From NCBI GenBank assembly GCA_002840155.1, contig PGZH01000011.1, positions 62,001 through 126,000 of the forward strand: DNA of 64,000 bases, written 5' to 3'. Made by a program: the position numbers and the translations under genes. The notes beneath the pieces were generated by a model. That model made no database searches. It was not told the origin of the DNA and saw only the letters and a list, made by a program, of their open reading frames with translations. Each line of letters begins with the position of its first letter. Position 1 is the first letter of the stretch. The DNA is from Gammaproteobacteria bacterium HGW-Gammaproteobacteria-13. GTDB lineage: Bacteria; Pseudomonadota; Gammaproteobacteria; Pseudomonadales; Pseudomonadaceae. Positions 34,418 through 44,456 of this stretch are shown in pieces.

Positions 34418-36975
34418 CAGATGACCTCCTCGAATAGCGGAATAAGGGCAAGCTCGTCGGCGCGCACCGGGCGGCGCTGGCCGCGTTCCTCGAGAAACTG
34501 AATATCTGGATCGCCGCCCTGCTGGTTGACGAAGGTGCGGAAGCGCTTGAGCTTCTCTGGGTCCTTCAGGGCGTTGGCCCATTCGCACTCGTAGCGGTCG
34601 ATCAACAGCTGCATCTGCGCTTCCAGTTCGGCGGCGAGATTCAGGCTGTCGTCGATGATCACTTCCTTGAGGTAATCCAGGCCGCCTTCCAGCGACTCGC
34701 GCCACACGGAGGTGCGTTGCAGGCGGTCTGCGGTGCGTACGTAGAACATCAGGAAGCGGTCGATGTAGCGGATCAGGGTTTCATCATCCAGATCGGTGGC
34801 GAACAGCTCGGCGTGGCGTGGACGCATGCCGCCGTTGCCGGCCACGTAGAGGTTCCAGCCGTTCTCGGTGGCGATCACACCAACGTCCTTGCTCTGCGCC
34901 TCGGCACATTCGCGGGTGCAACCGGAGACCGCGAACTTGATCTTGTGCGGCGAGCGCAGGCCCTTGTAGCGGTCCTCCAGCAGCAGCGCCATGGCCACGC
35001 TGTCCTGCACGCCGTAGCGGCACCAGGTGCTGCCCACGCAGGACTTCACCGTACGCAGCGACTTGCCGTAGGCGTGGCCGGTTTCGAAGCCGGCGGCAAT
35101 CAGTTCGGCCCAGATATCCGGCAGTTCGTGCAGCTGCGCGCCGAACAGGTCGATGCGCTGGCCGCCGGTGATCTTGGTGTAGAGGTCGTATTTCTTCGCC
35201 ACCGCGCCGATGGCCAGCAGGCCGTCCGGGGTGATTTCGCCACCGGGGATGCGCGGCACCACCGAGTAGGTGCCGTTCTTCTGCATGTTGGCCATAAAGG
35301 TGTCGTTGGTGTCCTGCAGCGGCACCAGCGCCGGATCGGTGATCGAACGATTCCAGCAGGAAGCGAGGATCGAGCCCACCGCCGGCTTGCAGATGTCGCA
35401 GCCAACATGGCCGCGGCCGTGCTTGGCCAGCAGCGCCTCGAAGCTCTCGATGCCTTCGACGCGGACGATGCCGTACAGCTCCTGGCGGGTGTAGGCGAAG
35501 TGTTCGCACAAGCTCTTGTCCACCACCACGCCGCGCGCAGTCAGCTCGTGCTCGAACACCTGCTTGAGCAGCGCCGAGCAGCCGCCGCAGCCGGTGGCAG
35601 CTTTGGTACAGGCCTTGAGGCCGGCGAGGTCGCCGCAGCCGGCATCGATGGCCGAGCAGATCGCACCCTTGCTGACGTTGTGGCAGGAGCAAATGGTCGC
35701 GGTGTCCGGCAGGGCATCGGCGCCCAGCGCCGGCGCGCCTTCGCCCTGCGGCAGGATCAGGCAGGACGGATCGGCCGGAAGCGCAATGCCGTTCTGCACA
35801 TATTGCAGCAGGGTGTCGTAGTAGCTGTTGTCGCCCACCAGTACAGCGCCGATGGCCTGCTTGCCGTCGGCGGATACCACCAAGCGGCGGTAGCTGGCGT
35901 TGGCTTCGTCGATAAAGCGGTAGCTGCGCGAGCCGGCTGTGGCGCCGTGGGCATCGCCGATGGAACCGACGTCGACGCCGAGCAGCTTGAGCTTGGTCGA
36001 CATGTCCGCGCCCATAAACGGCTCGCTGTCTTCGCCGCACAGCTGGGTGGCAACGCTGCGGGCCATCTGATAGCCCGGTGCAACCAGGCCGAAGATGCCG
36101 CCGTTCCACGCTGCGCACTCGCCGATGGCGTAGATGGCCGGGTCACTGGTGCGGCACTGGCTGTCGATGGCCACACCACCGCGCGGGCCGAGTTCCAGGC
36201 CGCACTGCTTGGCGATGGCGTCCTGCGGGCGAATACCGGCGGAGAACACGATCAGGTCGGTTTCAAGGAATTCATCACCGGCGAAGTTCATCCGGTAGCG
36301 GTATTCGCTGCCCGGAGTGATCGATTGGGTGCCGCGCGACAGGTGCACGCTGACGCCCAGGGCTTCGATCTGCGCCTTCAGCGCCAGTCCGCCGTGGTCA
36401 TCCAGCTGCACCGGCATCAGCCGCGGGGCGAATTCCACCACATGGGCTTCCAGGCCCAGCGACTTCAAAGCGTTGGCCGCTTCCAGACCGAGCAGGCCGC
36501 CACCAACCACCACACCACGGCGCGCGCTCTTGGCGGCAGCCTGAATGGTGTCGAGGTCGGCCAGGGTGCGATAGACCAGGCGCGAATCGCCTTCGGCGCC
36601 TTCGATCGGCGGTACGAAGGGGTAGGAACCGGTGGCCAGCACCAACTGGTCGTAAGGGAAGCTGCCTTCGGCGGTGATTACTTCGCGGCGTTCGCGGTCG
36701 ATCTCCAGCACCGGCACGCCCAGGTGCAGGGTCACGCCCGGCGTCTGGTACAACTCGGCACCGCTGAGGGCCAGGGATTCGGCATCGCGGCCGGTGAAAT
36801 ACTCGGAGAGGTGCACGCGGTCATAGGCGCGCAGCGGCTCTTCGCTGAAGACATGCACGCGGTACTGCGCCAGCGCGCCACGCTCGATCAGTTGCTCGAC
36901 GCAATGATGGCCGACCATGCCGTTGCCGATGATGATCAGCCGCTGCTGGTCTGTGGAGGTATCTGTGCTGTTCAT
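34417..36975 (-). CDS. nirB: Assimilatory NADH-nitrite reductase large subunit
   Basis: 852-residue cytosolic enzyme reducing nitrite to ammonium with six electrons from NAD(P)H. N-terminal FAD motif IIGNGMVGHHCVEQL, NAD motif VVVGGGLLGLEAA, a BFD-like [2Fe-2S] region (TICSCHNVSKGAI ... TGCGGC, about residues 425-465), and the siroheme/[4Fe-4S] ligands CVGSTWC (about 644-650) and SGCTREC (about 683-689). It is preceded by a 200-nt leader with a conditional-looking terminator and a sigma-54 promoter, pointing to nitrogen and nitrate control. The nitrate reductase gene is divergent. Confidence 0.97.
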   Translation of the reverse strand: MNSTDTSTDQQRLIIIGNGMVGHHCVEQLIERGALAQYRVHVFSEEPLRAYDRVHLSEYFTGRDAESLALSGAELYQTPGVTLHLGVPVLEIDRERREVITAEGSFPYDQLVLATGSYPFVPPIEGAEGDSRLVYRTLADLDTIQAAAKSARRGVVVGGGLLGLEAANALKSLGLEAHVVEFAPRLMPVQLDDHGGLALKAQIEALGVSVHLSRGTQSITPGSEYRYRMNFAGDEFLETDLIVFSAGIRPQDAIAKQCGLELGPRGGVAIDSQCRTSDPAIYAIGECAAWNGGIFGLVAPGYQMARSVATQLCGEDSEPFMGADMSTKLKLLGVDVGSIGDAHGATAGSRSYRFIDEANASYRRLVVSADGKQAIGAVLVGDNSYYDTLLQYVQNGIALPADPSCLILPQGEGAPALGADALPDTATICSCHNVSKGAICSAIDAGCGDLAGLKACTKAATGCGGCSALLKQVFEHELTARGVVVDKSLCEHFAYTRQELYGIVRVEGIESFEALLAKHGRGHVGCDICKPAVGSILASCWNRSITDPALVPLQDTNDTFMANMQKNGTYSVVPRIPGGEITPDGLLAIGAVAKKYDLYTKITGGQRIDLFGAQLHELPDIWAELIAAGFETGHAYGKSLRTVKSCVGSTWCRYGVQDSVAMALLLEDRYKGLRSPHKIKFAVSGCTRECAEAQSKDVGVIATENGWNLYVAGNGGMRPRHAELFATDLDDETLIRYIDRFLMFYVRTADRLQRTSVWRESLEGGLDYLKEVIIDDSLNLAAELEAQMQLLIDRYECEWANALKDPEKLKRFRTFVNQQGGDPDIQFLEERGQRRPVRADELALIPLFEEVI

Positions 36976-37017
36976 GGCATTTCCCGGCCGAAGCTCATCA
37001 GGTTTTTCTGCGGCAAT

Positions 37018-37052
37018 AAAAAAAGCGCCTGAAACCTTGCGGTTTCAGGCGC
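37018..37052 (-). terminator. Intrinsic terminator in the nirB leader
   Basis: A perfect 12-bp stem GCGCCTGAAACC / GGTTTCAGGCGC with a GCAA loop (minus strand) is followed by seven Ts, 43 nt before nirB. Its position ahead of nirB implies regulated read-through. Confidence 0.88.
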
Positions 37053-37088
37053 CTTTGCCTGTTCTGTGCGGTGCCTGCGAGTGGCACC
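37018..37088 (-). promoter_or_regulatory. Putative ANTAR (NasT/NasR-type) antitermination leader of nirBD
   Basis: Read on the minus strand, hairpin P1 GGTGCC/GGCACC (37088-37083 with 37075-37070) has loop ACTCGCA. Hairpin P2 CAGGC/GCCTG (37061-37057 with 37050-37046) has a hexaloop AAAGGC with A1 and G4, the ANTAR-binding signature. P2 uses bases of the following terminator's 5' arm, so the two structures exclude each other. P1's loop is 7 nt rather than 6, a departure from the consensus. Binding of a NasT-like ANTAR protein is inferred. Confidence 0.6.
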
Positions 37089-37167
37089 TGATACCCATTA
37101 CCTATAGAGGCTAACGATCGCCATTGATCGAATGGGCGGCCCGAATGTAGCGGGCTCGCTGGGGCTC

Positions 37168-37184
37168 ATGCAGCGCCTGTGCCA
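37168..37184 (-). promoter_or_regulatory. Sigma-54 promoter of nirBD
   Basis: Minus-strand TGGCACAGGCGCTGCAT has the invariant GG and GC of the -24/-12 elements exactly 10 nt apart and differs from TGGCACGN4TTGCA at two positions. Transcription would start near 37158 and include the hairpin leader. Confidence 0.6.
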
Positions 37185-37388
37185 GTTTCCCCGCAGCGGC
37201 CTGCGGCCCGCATTGCAGCGGGCTACAGGCGCCGTTGCAGGCTCACCTGCCTGGCGCGATAAAGACCCAAAAAGAGGCGAGCAGAGCAGCCTTCGCCCCA
37301 TTATGAGTCGCGCAAAACATGGCCAGCAGTCCCACACACACCTCGCCAGGCCTTGCCGCGCGGGCGTTCAAGCCGCCCTGGCGAACCC

Positions 37389-37404
37389 TGGCGCGTGCCT
37401 TGCT
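37389..37404 (+). promoter_or_regulatory. Sigma-54 promoter of the nitrate reductase gene
   Basis: TGGCGCGTGCCTTGCT matches TGGCRCG-N4-TTGCW with GG-N10-GC spacing. It lies 115 nt before the GTG start, so the start site is near 37415. NtrC control is expected. The 431 nt between the nirB leader and this gene hold no other gene. Confidence 0.7.
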
Positions 37405-37519
37405 ATAGACCAATCCAGGTAATCAACGCTGATTGCCCATCCACGACAAAGACGCCGTGCCACTCCCGTTTCGACGGAGGGTTGCATGGCGTTTTGCGTT
37501 TCAGGTGCAGGAGAGGGGT

Positions 37520-40500
37520 GTGGCGAACAAAACGGTTCGGAGTGTCTGTCCATATTGCGGCGTCGGCTGCGGCATCGTCATGCACGTGGAAAACGGCAAG
37601 ATCGCCAAGGTCAGCGGTGACCAACAGCATCCGAGCAACTTCGGCCGCCTGTGCACCAAGGGCAGCACCTGCGCCCAGCCGCTGAACGAATCAGGCCGTA
37701 TGGAACACGCCTACCTGCGCAGCGAACGTAACCGCGACCCTGGGCAAATCGCCATGGACGCCGCCATCAGCGCCGCCGCCGCCCGCCTGCGCGCGATCCT
37801 CGACGAACACGGCCCGGACGCCATCGCCCTGTATGTTTCCGGGCAGATGTCGCTGGAGGCGCAGTACCTGGCCAACAAGCTGGTCAAGGGTTACCTGGGC
37901 AGCAACCAGATCGAATCCAACTCGCGCCTGTGCATGGCCAGCGCCGGCAGCGGCTACAAATTGTCGCTGGGCGCCGACGGCCCGCCCGGCTCGTACCAGG
38001 ATTTCGACCGCGCGGATGTGCTGCTGGTGATCGGCGCAAATATGGCCGACTGTCATCCGATCCTGTTTCTACGCCTGATGGCGCGGGTCAAGGCCGGTGC
38101 CAAGCTGATCGTCGTCGACCCCCGGCGCAACGCCACGGCGGACAAAGCCGACCTGTTTCTGCAGATCAAACCGGGCAGCGACCTGCTGCTGCTCAACGGC
38201 CTGCTGCACCTGCTGCACAAGAACGGCCACACCGATCCGGGCTTTATTGCCGAGTTCACCGAAGGCTGGCAGGTCATGCCGGACTTCCTGGAGAGCTACA
38301 CCCCCGAATACGTCGCCGCCCACACCGGACTGAGCGAAGCAGCGATCCGCCAGGCCGCACGCTGGATCGGCGAAGCCGGCGAGTGGATGAGCTGCTGGAC
38401 CATGGGCCTCAACCAGAGCACCCACGGCACCTGGAACACCAACGCCCTGTGCAACCTGCACCTGGCCACCGGCAAGATCTGCCACCCCGGCAGCGGGCCG
38501 TTCTCCCTCACCGGCCAGCCCAACGCCATGGGCGGCCGCGAGATGGGCTATATGGGCCCCGGCCTGCCGGGCCAGCGCAGCGTGCTGGTGGACGACGACC
38601 GCGCCTTTGTCGAGCAGATCTGGGGCGTGCCGGCCGGCACCCTGCACACCCGCCTCGGCGGCGGCAGCGTGACCCTGTTCGAGGATCTGGCAGCCGGCAA
38701 GGTCAAAGCCTGCTGGATCATCTGCACCAATCCGGTGGCGAGCATGGCCAACCGCAGCAAGGTGATCGAAGGGCTGAAGGCCGCCGAGCTGGTGATCGCC
38801 CAGGACGCCTTTCTCGACACCGAAACCAATCGCTACGCCGACATCCTCCTGCCCGGCGCACTGTGGGCCGAAGCCGAAGGGGTGATGATCAACTCCGAAC
38901 GCAACCTGACCCTGATGCCGCAAGCCGTCGAGCCGCCCGGCGAGGCTATGGCCGACTGGCGCATCATCGCCGAGGTGGCCTGTGCCATGGGCTTTGCCGA
39001 CGGCTTCAGCTACAGCTCGGCCGAGCAGGTGTTCGAGGAAATCAAACGCTTCCACAATTCCAAAACCGGTTATGACCTGCGCGGCGCCAGCTACCCGCGC
39101 CTGCGCCAAACGCCGCTGCAATGGCCCTGCGCCAGCGAGGCGGGCGACGGGCGTATGCCGATTCGCTATCAAAACGACGGCATCAGCCAGACGCTGCACA
39201 CCCGCGCAGACGGCAGCACGCCGCGCCTGGCCTTTGCCACGCCCAGCGGCAAGGCGCAGTTCTTCCCGCGCCCGCATCTGGACCCAGCGGAAATGCCCGA
39301 TGCCGACTTCCCCTTTGTGCTCAACACCGGGCGCCTGCAGCACCAGTGGCACACCCTGACCAAGACCGGCAAGGTCGCCACGCTGAACAAGCTCAACCCC
39401 GGCCCTTTTATCGAAGTGCACCCGCAGGACGCAGCCGCCCTCGGCGTGCGCGACCGCGACCAGCTGGAAGTCCGCTCGCGGCGTGGCCACGCCGTGCTGC
39501 CGGTGCAGATCAGCGACCGCGTGCTGCCCGGCGGCTGCTTTGCGCCGTTTCACTGGAACGATGTGTACGGCGATAACCTGGCGATCAACGCGGTGACCAG
39601 CGACGCCATCGACCCCATCTCGCAGCAGCCGGAATTCAAGTTCTGCGCAGTCAGCCTGCGGCGTATCGAGCTGATCGCCCATCAACACCTCGATACGCCC
39701 GCTGCCGAGGCAGTCGACAGCACTCGCCTATCTCACCAGCCCGAGGAACTCGCGATGTCGAGCATCGAAACCTTTGCGGCCCTGGTCGGCGTAGATTGCA
39801 GCGCGCCGCCGCCCCTCAGCGAAAGCGAACGCACCTATATGGCCGGCTATATCAGCGGCCTGCGCAGCAACCCCGGCGGCGGTGTACCCAGCCTGCCAAG
39901 CCAGGCGCCCCTGGCCGAACCGACCCGCCTGTGGCTCGACGGCATGCTCGCCGGAATATTCAGCCGCGTCGCACCAGCGGCGCTGGCAACCAGCCCAGCG
40001 GTAACCCTGCTGTGGGCCTCGCAGACCGGCAATGCCGAAGCACTGGCCGAACGCCTGGCCACGCACTTAAGCGAAGCTGGGGTTGCCGTGGCGCTCAGCT
40101 GCATGGCCGATTACCCGCCGCAGCAACTGGCCAGCGCAGGCTCGGTGTTGCTGCTCAGCAGCACCTTCGGCGACGGTGATGCGCCGGACAACGGCCAGGC
40201 CTTCTGGAATGCCCTGCAGACCAGCGACCTGCGCCTGGAAAATCTGCGCTATGCGGTACTGGCCCTCGGTGACCCGAATTACGAGCAGTTCTGCCAGCAC
40301 GGCAAAAACCTCGACCGCCGCCTGGCCGAACTCGGCGCCACACCGCTACGGCCTTGCCTGGATTGCGACAGCGATTTCGACGACGCAGCGGCGGCCTGGC
40401 TAAGCGAGCTGCTGCCGTTGCTGCGCCCGGTTGCAACGCCGGCTCCCGCACACAGCGCAGCCGCAACTGAGCCCGTCAGCCCTCAGCTGGTCAGCAAGAG

Positions 40501-41590
40501 CCAGCCGCTGCCCGCGCGCCTGGCACTGAACCTGCGCCTGAACGCAGCAGGCGCGAGCAAGGACACCCGTCAGTTCGCCTTCGCCCTGGGCGACTCCGGC
40601 CTGACCTACGAAGCCGGCGATGCCCTCGGCATCTGGCCGCGCAACTGCCCGGAGCTGGTCGAAGAAGTGCTCGAACTGGCGCACCTGGACGGCGAACAAC
40701 GGGTCAACGTGGCCAAGGTCGGCGACCTGCCGCTGCGCGAGGCGCTTAGCAGCCATTTCGAAATCGCCCGACCGAGCAACGAGGCCCTCGCCCTGGTCGC
40801 CGAACGCAGCGCCAACAACGAGCTGCGCAGCCTGCTTGGCGAGCGCAAGGCCGAACTGAAGGACTGGCTGTGGGGCCGCCAACTGGCCGACGTGCTGCAG
40901 GCCTATCCGGCTGAACACACGGCAGGAGAGCTGCTGGGCAGCCTCAAACGCCTGCAGCCGCGCCTGTATTCCATCTCCTCGAGCCCCAAGGCGCATGCCG
41001 GCGAAGTGCACCTGACCGTTTCCGCGGTGCGCTACGGCAAGCGCAAGGGCGTGGCCTCGACCTTTCTCGCCGACCGTGTGGGTAACGGCGAGGTACCGCT
41101 GTTTGTGCAGAGCAACAAATACTTCCGCGTGCCGCAAGATGGCGACCTGCCGATGATCATGATCGGCCCCGGCACCGGCGTGGCGCCGTTTCGCGGCTTC
41201 CTCCACGAACGCCGCGCGCGCGGCGATGCCGGCAAGAACTGGCTGTTCTTCGGCGAGCAGCATGCGGCCAGCGACTTCTACTACCGCGACGAGCTGACCG
41301 CGATGCAGCACGACGGTCTGCTGACCCACCTCAGCCTGGCCTTCTCCCGCGATCAGGCGCAGAAGATCTACGTGCAGGATCGTATTCGCGAGCAGGGCGG
41401 CGAGCTGTGGCGCTGGCTGGAGGAGGGTGCGCAACTGTATGTCTGCGGCGACGCCAACCGCATGGCCAAGGATGTCGAACAGGCGCTACGCGATGTGGCG
41501 CGCAAGCACGGCGGGTTGAGCGAAGAGCGGGCAGCCGAACATATTCGCCGTCTGGCCGAACAGAAGCGTTATCTGCGTGATGTGTACTGA
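37520..41590 (+). CDS. nasA: Assimilatory nitrate reductase fused to a CysJ-like flavoprotein reductase
   Basis: 1356 residues. Residues about 8-700 are a molybdopterin nitrate reductase with an N-terminal [4Fe-4S] site (CPYCGVGCG ... RLCTKG) and the C-terminal GRLQHQWHT/ MGT-dinucleotide-binding domain. Residues about 828-980 are a flavodoxin domain (LLWASQTGNAEALAERL), and about 1010-1356 a FAD/NAD(P)H reductase (RLYSISSSP, IGPGTGVAPFRGF, YVCGDANRMAKDV). One chain can thus move NAD(P)H electrons to nitrate. The GTG at 37520 has GGAG upstream; the ATG at 37433 precedes it but lacks family similarity. It gives nitrite to divergent NirBD. Confidence 0.95.
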   Translation: MANKTVRSVCPYCGVGCGIVMHVENGKIAKVSGDQQHPSNFGRLCTKGSTCAQPLNESGRMEHAYLRSERNRDPGQIAMDAAISAAAARLRAILDEHGPDAIALYVSGQMSLEAQYLANKLVKGYLGSNQIESNSRLCMASAGSGYKLSLGADGPPGSYQDFDRADVLLVIGANMADCHPILFLRLMARVKAGAKLIVVDPRRNATADKADLFLQIKPGSDLLLLNGLLHLLHKNGHTDPGFIAEFTEGWQVMPDFLESYTPEYVAAHTGLSEAAIRQAARWIGEAGEWMSCWTMGLNQSTHGTWNTNALCNLHLATGKICHPGSGPFSLTGQPNAMGGREMGYMGPGLPGQRSVLVDDDRAFVEQIWGVPAGTLHTRLGGGSVTLFEDLAAGKVKACWIICTNPVASMANRSKVIEGLKAAELVIAQDAFLDTETNRYADILLPGALWAEAEGVMINSERNLTLMPQAVEPPGEAMADWRIIAEVACAMGFADGFSYSSAEQVFEEIKRFHNSKTGYDLRGASYPRLRQTPLQWPCASEAGDGRMPIRYQNDGISQTLHTRADGSTPRLAFATPSGKAQFFPRPHLDPAEMPDADFPFVLNTGRLQHQWHTLTKTGKVATLNKLNPGPFIEVHPQDAAALGVRDRDQLEVRSRRGHAVLPVQISDRVLPGGCFAPFHWNDVYGDNLAINAVTSDAIDPISQQPEFKFCAVSLRRIELIAHQHLDTPAAEAVDSTRLSHQPEELAMSSIETFAALVGVDCSAPPPLSESERTYMAGYISGLRSNPGGGVPSLPSQAPLAEPTRLWLDGMLAGIFSRVAPAALATSPAVTLLWASQTGNAEALAERLATHLSEAGVAVALSCMADYPPQQLASAGSVLLLSSTFGDGDAPDNGQAFWNALQTSDLRLENLRYAVLALGDPNYEQFCQHGKNLDRRLAELGATPLRPCLDCDSDFDDAAAAWLSELLPLLRPVATPAPAHSAAATEPVSPQLVSKSQPLPARLALNLRLNAAGASKDTRQFAFALGDSGLTYEAGDALGIWPRNCPELVEEVLELAHLDGEQRVNVAKVGDLPLREALSSHFEIARPSNEALALVAERSANNELRSLLGERKAELKDWLWGRQLADVLQAYPAEHTAGELLGSLKRLQPRLYSISSSPKAHAGEVHLTVSAVRYGKRKGVASTFLADRVGNGEVPLFVQSNKYFRVPQDGDLPMIMIGPGTGVAPFRGFLHERRARGDAGKNWLFFGEQHAASDFYYRDELTAMQHDGLLTHLSLAFSRDQAQKIYVQDRIREQGGELWRWLEEGAQLYVCGDANRMAKDVEQALRDVARKHGGLSEERAAEHIRRLAEQKRYLRDVY

Positions 41591-41655
41591 GTAGGGTGGA
41601 TCACGCTTCATCGATCCACCATTGCGGTGGACGTGAAAAACGACGTCCACCCTAC
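41591..41655. repeat. Inverted repeat GTAGGGTGGA / TCCACCCTAC
   Basis: GTAGGGTGGATCACGC at the left end is inverted as GACGTCCACCCTAC at the right end. This is a distinct extragenic repeat family from the GTAGCCCGG type and begins right at the nitrate reductase stop. Confidence 0.75.
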
Positions 41656-41683
41656 GGACTGAGCCAGGCTCTGCGCCAGTTTC

Positions 41684-41772
41684 GTAGCCTGGATAAGCCG
41701 AAGGCGCAATCCGGGTATCACGGCATCACCGATGCCCCCTTTCCCGGATTACGCTGCGCTAATCCAGGTTAC
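41684..41772. repeat. Inverted repeat of the GCGCAATCCGGG type
   Basis: GTAGCCTGGATAAGCC ... GGCGCAATCCGGG is inverted as CCCGGATTACGCTGCGC ... AATCCAGGTTAC. With the preceding repeat it fills the gap between convergent genes. Confidence 0.75.
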
Positions 41773-41781
41773 AGCAGAGCG

Positions 41782-42408
41782 TTAGCTCCGCCGCCAGACA
41801 CTGGCCAGCCAGGGCTGTTGGTCACGCGGCAGGCCCGCCGGACGGTAGTAATGCTGCAGCTCGCTAAAGCCGGCGGAGGTGAGCAGCACGCGCCAGTTGG
41901 CCAGGTCGTGATAGGCGCCGTAGCGCTCGCCATTCCAGCCTTCCTGGTTCTCACCACGGGGGTTGGAACTGAACAGCACGCCGCCCGGCTTAAGGGCGGC
42001 ATGCAGCTGCTTCAACACCCGTGGCAGTTCCTGACGGGGAATATGGAACAGCGAGGCATTGGCGAACACGCCGTCGAAGCGCTCAGGCGGCAGATCAAGG
42101 GCAAGAAAGTCCTGCTGCCAAGCTTCGCAGCCACTGTCGGCGCGGGCCATTTCGACAAAGCGCGCGCAGCCGTCCAAACCGACGGCTATGTGGCCCATGG
42201 CGCTAAAGGTGCGCAAATCTCGCCCCGGGCCGCAGCCGAAATCGAGAATCTGGTAGGGCGCAATCACCTGAATATGTGCGAGCAGGGCGGCGATATTCTG
42301 GCTGACATCGTGATCGCGGGTGCCCTCGCGAAAGTCTTCGGCGCAATCCTGGTAATGACGCAGGGTTAGCGCGCTGATCTGCGCCAGTTCGTCGGCACTC
42401 AATCCCAC
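41782..42408 (-). CDS. Class I SAM-dependent methyltransferase
   Basis: 208 residues. SAM-binding motif I ILDFGCGPGRDLRTF, motif II AVGLDGC, motif IV FDGVFANASLFHI and LKPGGVLFSSNPRG are clear. The start is GTG 42408 (VGLSADELAQ), with GAGGG 8 nt upstream, only 4 nt after aroE, so the genes share a transcript. The methyl acceptor is unknown. Confidence 0.85.
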   Translation of the reverse strand: MGLSADELAQISALTLRHYQDCAEDFREGTRDHDVSQNIAALLAHIQVIAPYQILDFGCGPGRDLRTFSAMGHIAVGLDGCARFVEMARADSGCEAWQQDFLALDLPPERFDGVFANASLFHIPRQELPRVLKQLHAALKPGGVLFSSNPRGENQEGWNGERYGAYHDLANWRVLLTSAGFSELQHYYRPAGLPRDQQPWLASVWRRS

Positions 42409-42412
42409 AGTC

Positions 42413-43237
42413 TTAGCCCTCGGCCAGCAGGCGGCGCAGTTCGGCCAACACCGGGGCGCTGGCTGGACGCACATCGCGCCACAGGGCAAAGGCTTCAGCG
42501 GCCTGCTCGACCAGCATGCCCAGGCCATCCAAAGTGCGCGCTGCGCCGTGCTCGGCGGCCCAGCGGTTAAAGGCGGTCAATTCCTTGCCGTACATCATGT
42601 CGTAGCACAGAGTGTGCCCCGGCTGAATCAGGCTGGGGGCAATCGGCGGCAGCTCGCCGGCCAGGCTGGCCGAGGTACCGTTGATAATCAGATCCACCGG
42701 CGCGTCGATCCAGTCATAGCCGCTGGCGGCCACCGGGCCTAAGTCAGCAAATTCACGGGCCAGCTGCTCAGCCTTTTCCACCGTGCGGTTGGCAATCACC
42801 AGCGCCGCCGGCTGCTCGGCCAGCAACGGTTCCAGCACCCCGCGCACAGCACCACCAGCGCCCAACAGCAGGATGCGTTTGCCTTTGAGGTTCACGCCGG
42901 CATTCATCGTCAGATCACGCACCAGGCCAGCGCCGTCGGTGTTATCGCCAAGCAGCCTGCCGTCGGCAAGCTTCTTCAGGGTATTTACCGCACCAGCACG
43001 GCGCGCGCGATCACTCAGGCTGTCAGCCAGGGCAAACGCCTGCTCCTTGAACGGCACGGTGACATTGGCACCCAAACCCTCGGCAAAGAACCCACGGGCA
43101 AATCCGGGGAAGTCCTCCAGCGGCGCGAGCAGGGCTTCATAGCTCAGTTGCTCGCCGGTCTGCTGGGCAAACAGGCGATGAATCAGCGGCGACTTGCTGT
43201 GGCCAATGGGGTTGCCGAATACGCCGTAGCGGTCCAT
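42413..43237 (-). CDS. aroE: Shikimate dehydrogenase (NADP+)
   Basis: 274 residues. It reduces 3-dehydroshikimate in the aromatic amino acid pathway. Seen are the substrate motif [12 protein letters not shown], the catalytic Lys/Asn region [22 protein letters not shown] and the NADP motif [14 protein letters not shown]. Its place beside hemF matches the Pseudomonas oriC-side order. Confidence 0.97.
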   Translation of the reverse strand: MDRYGVFGNPIGHSKSPLIHRLFAQQTGEQLSYEALLAPLEDFPGFARGFFAEGLGANVTVPFKEQAFALADSLSDRARRAGAVNTLKKLADGRLLGDNTDGAGLVRDLTMNAGVNLKGKRILLLGAGGAVRGVLEPLLAEQPAALVIANRTVEKAEQLAREFADLGPVAASGYDWIDAPVDLIINGTSASLAGELPPIAPSLIQPGHTLCYDMMYGKELTAFNRWAAEHGAARTLDGLGMLVEQAAEAFALWRDVRPASAPVLAELRRLLAEG

Positions 43238-43293
43238 AAAAAATCCTTTCTGATTACAGAGTCACTGCGTAAGCCAAGATTGCAAAGGCCGTT

Positions 43294-43352
43294 GTAGCCC
43301 GGATGAAATCCGGGAACGGTCGCTGGAACTCCCCGGATTTCATCCGGGCTAC
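43294..43352. repeat. REP doublet (GTAGCCCGGATG type)
   Basis: GTAGCCCGGATGAAATCCGG and its inverse CCGGATTTCATCCGGGCTAC flank a short spacer between aroE and hemF. It ends 5 nt before the hemF stop. Confidence 0.88.
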
Positions 43353-43356
43353 GCAA

Positions 43357-44376
<1,020 letters not shown>

Positions 44377-44456
44377 TCAATGCAGACGATTGGATAACGG
44401 CACGTTTCTGCCCGTGCGGGCATCATCCAGGCATTCAATCGCGGAAGACTCTGAAA

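Noticed and set aside
34717-37032. 771-residue open frame on the plus strand
   Set aside because: Antisense to nirB, whose cofactor motifs are complete. The translation is repetitive and has no recognisable fold.
38069-39688. 539-residue open frame on the minus strand
   Set aside because: Antisense to the nitrate reductase gene; same compositional artefact.
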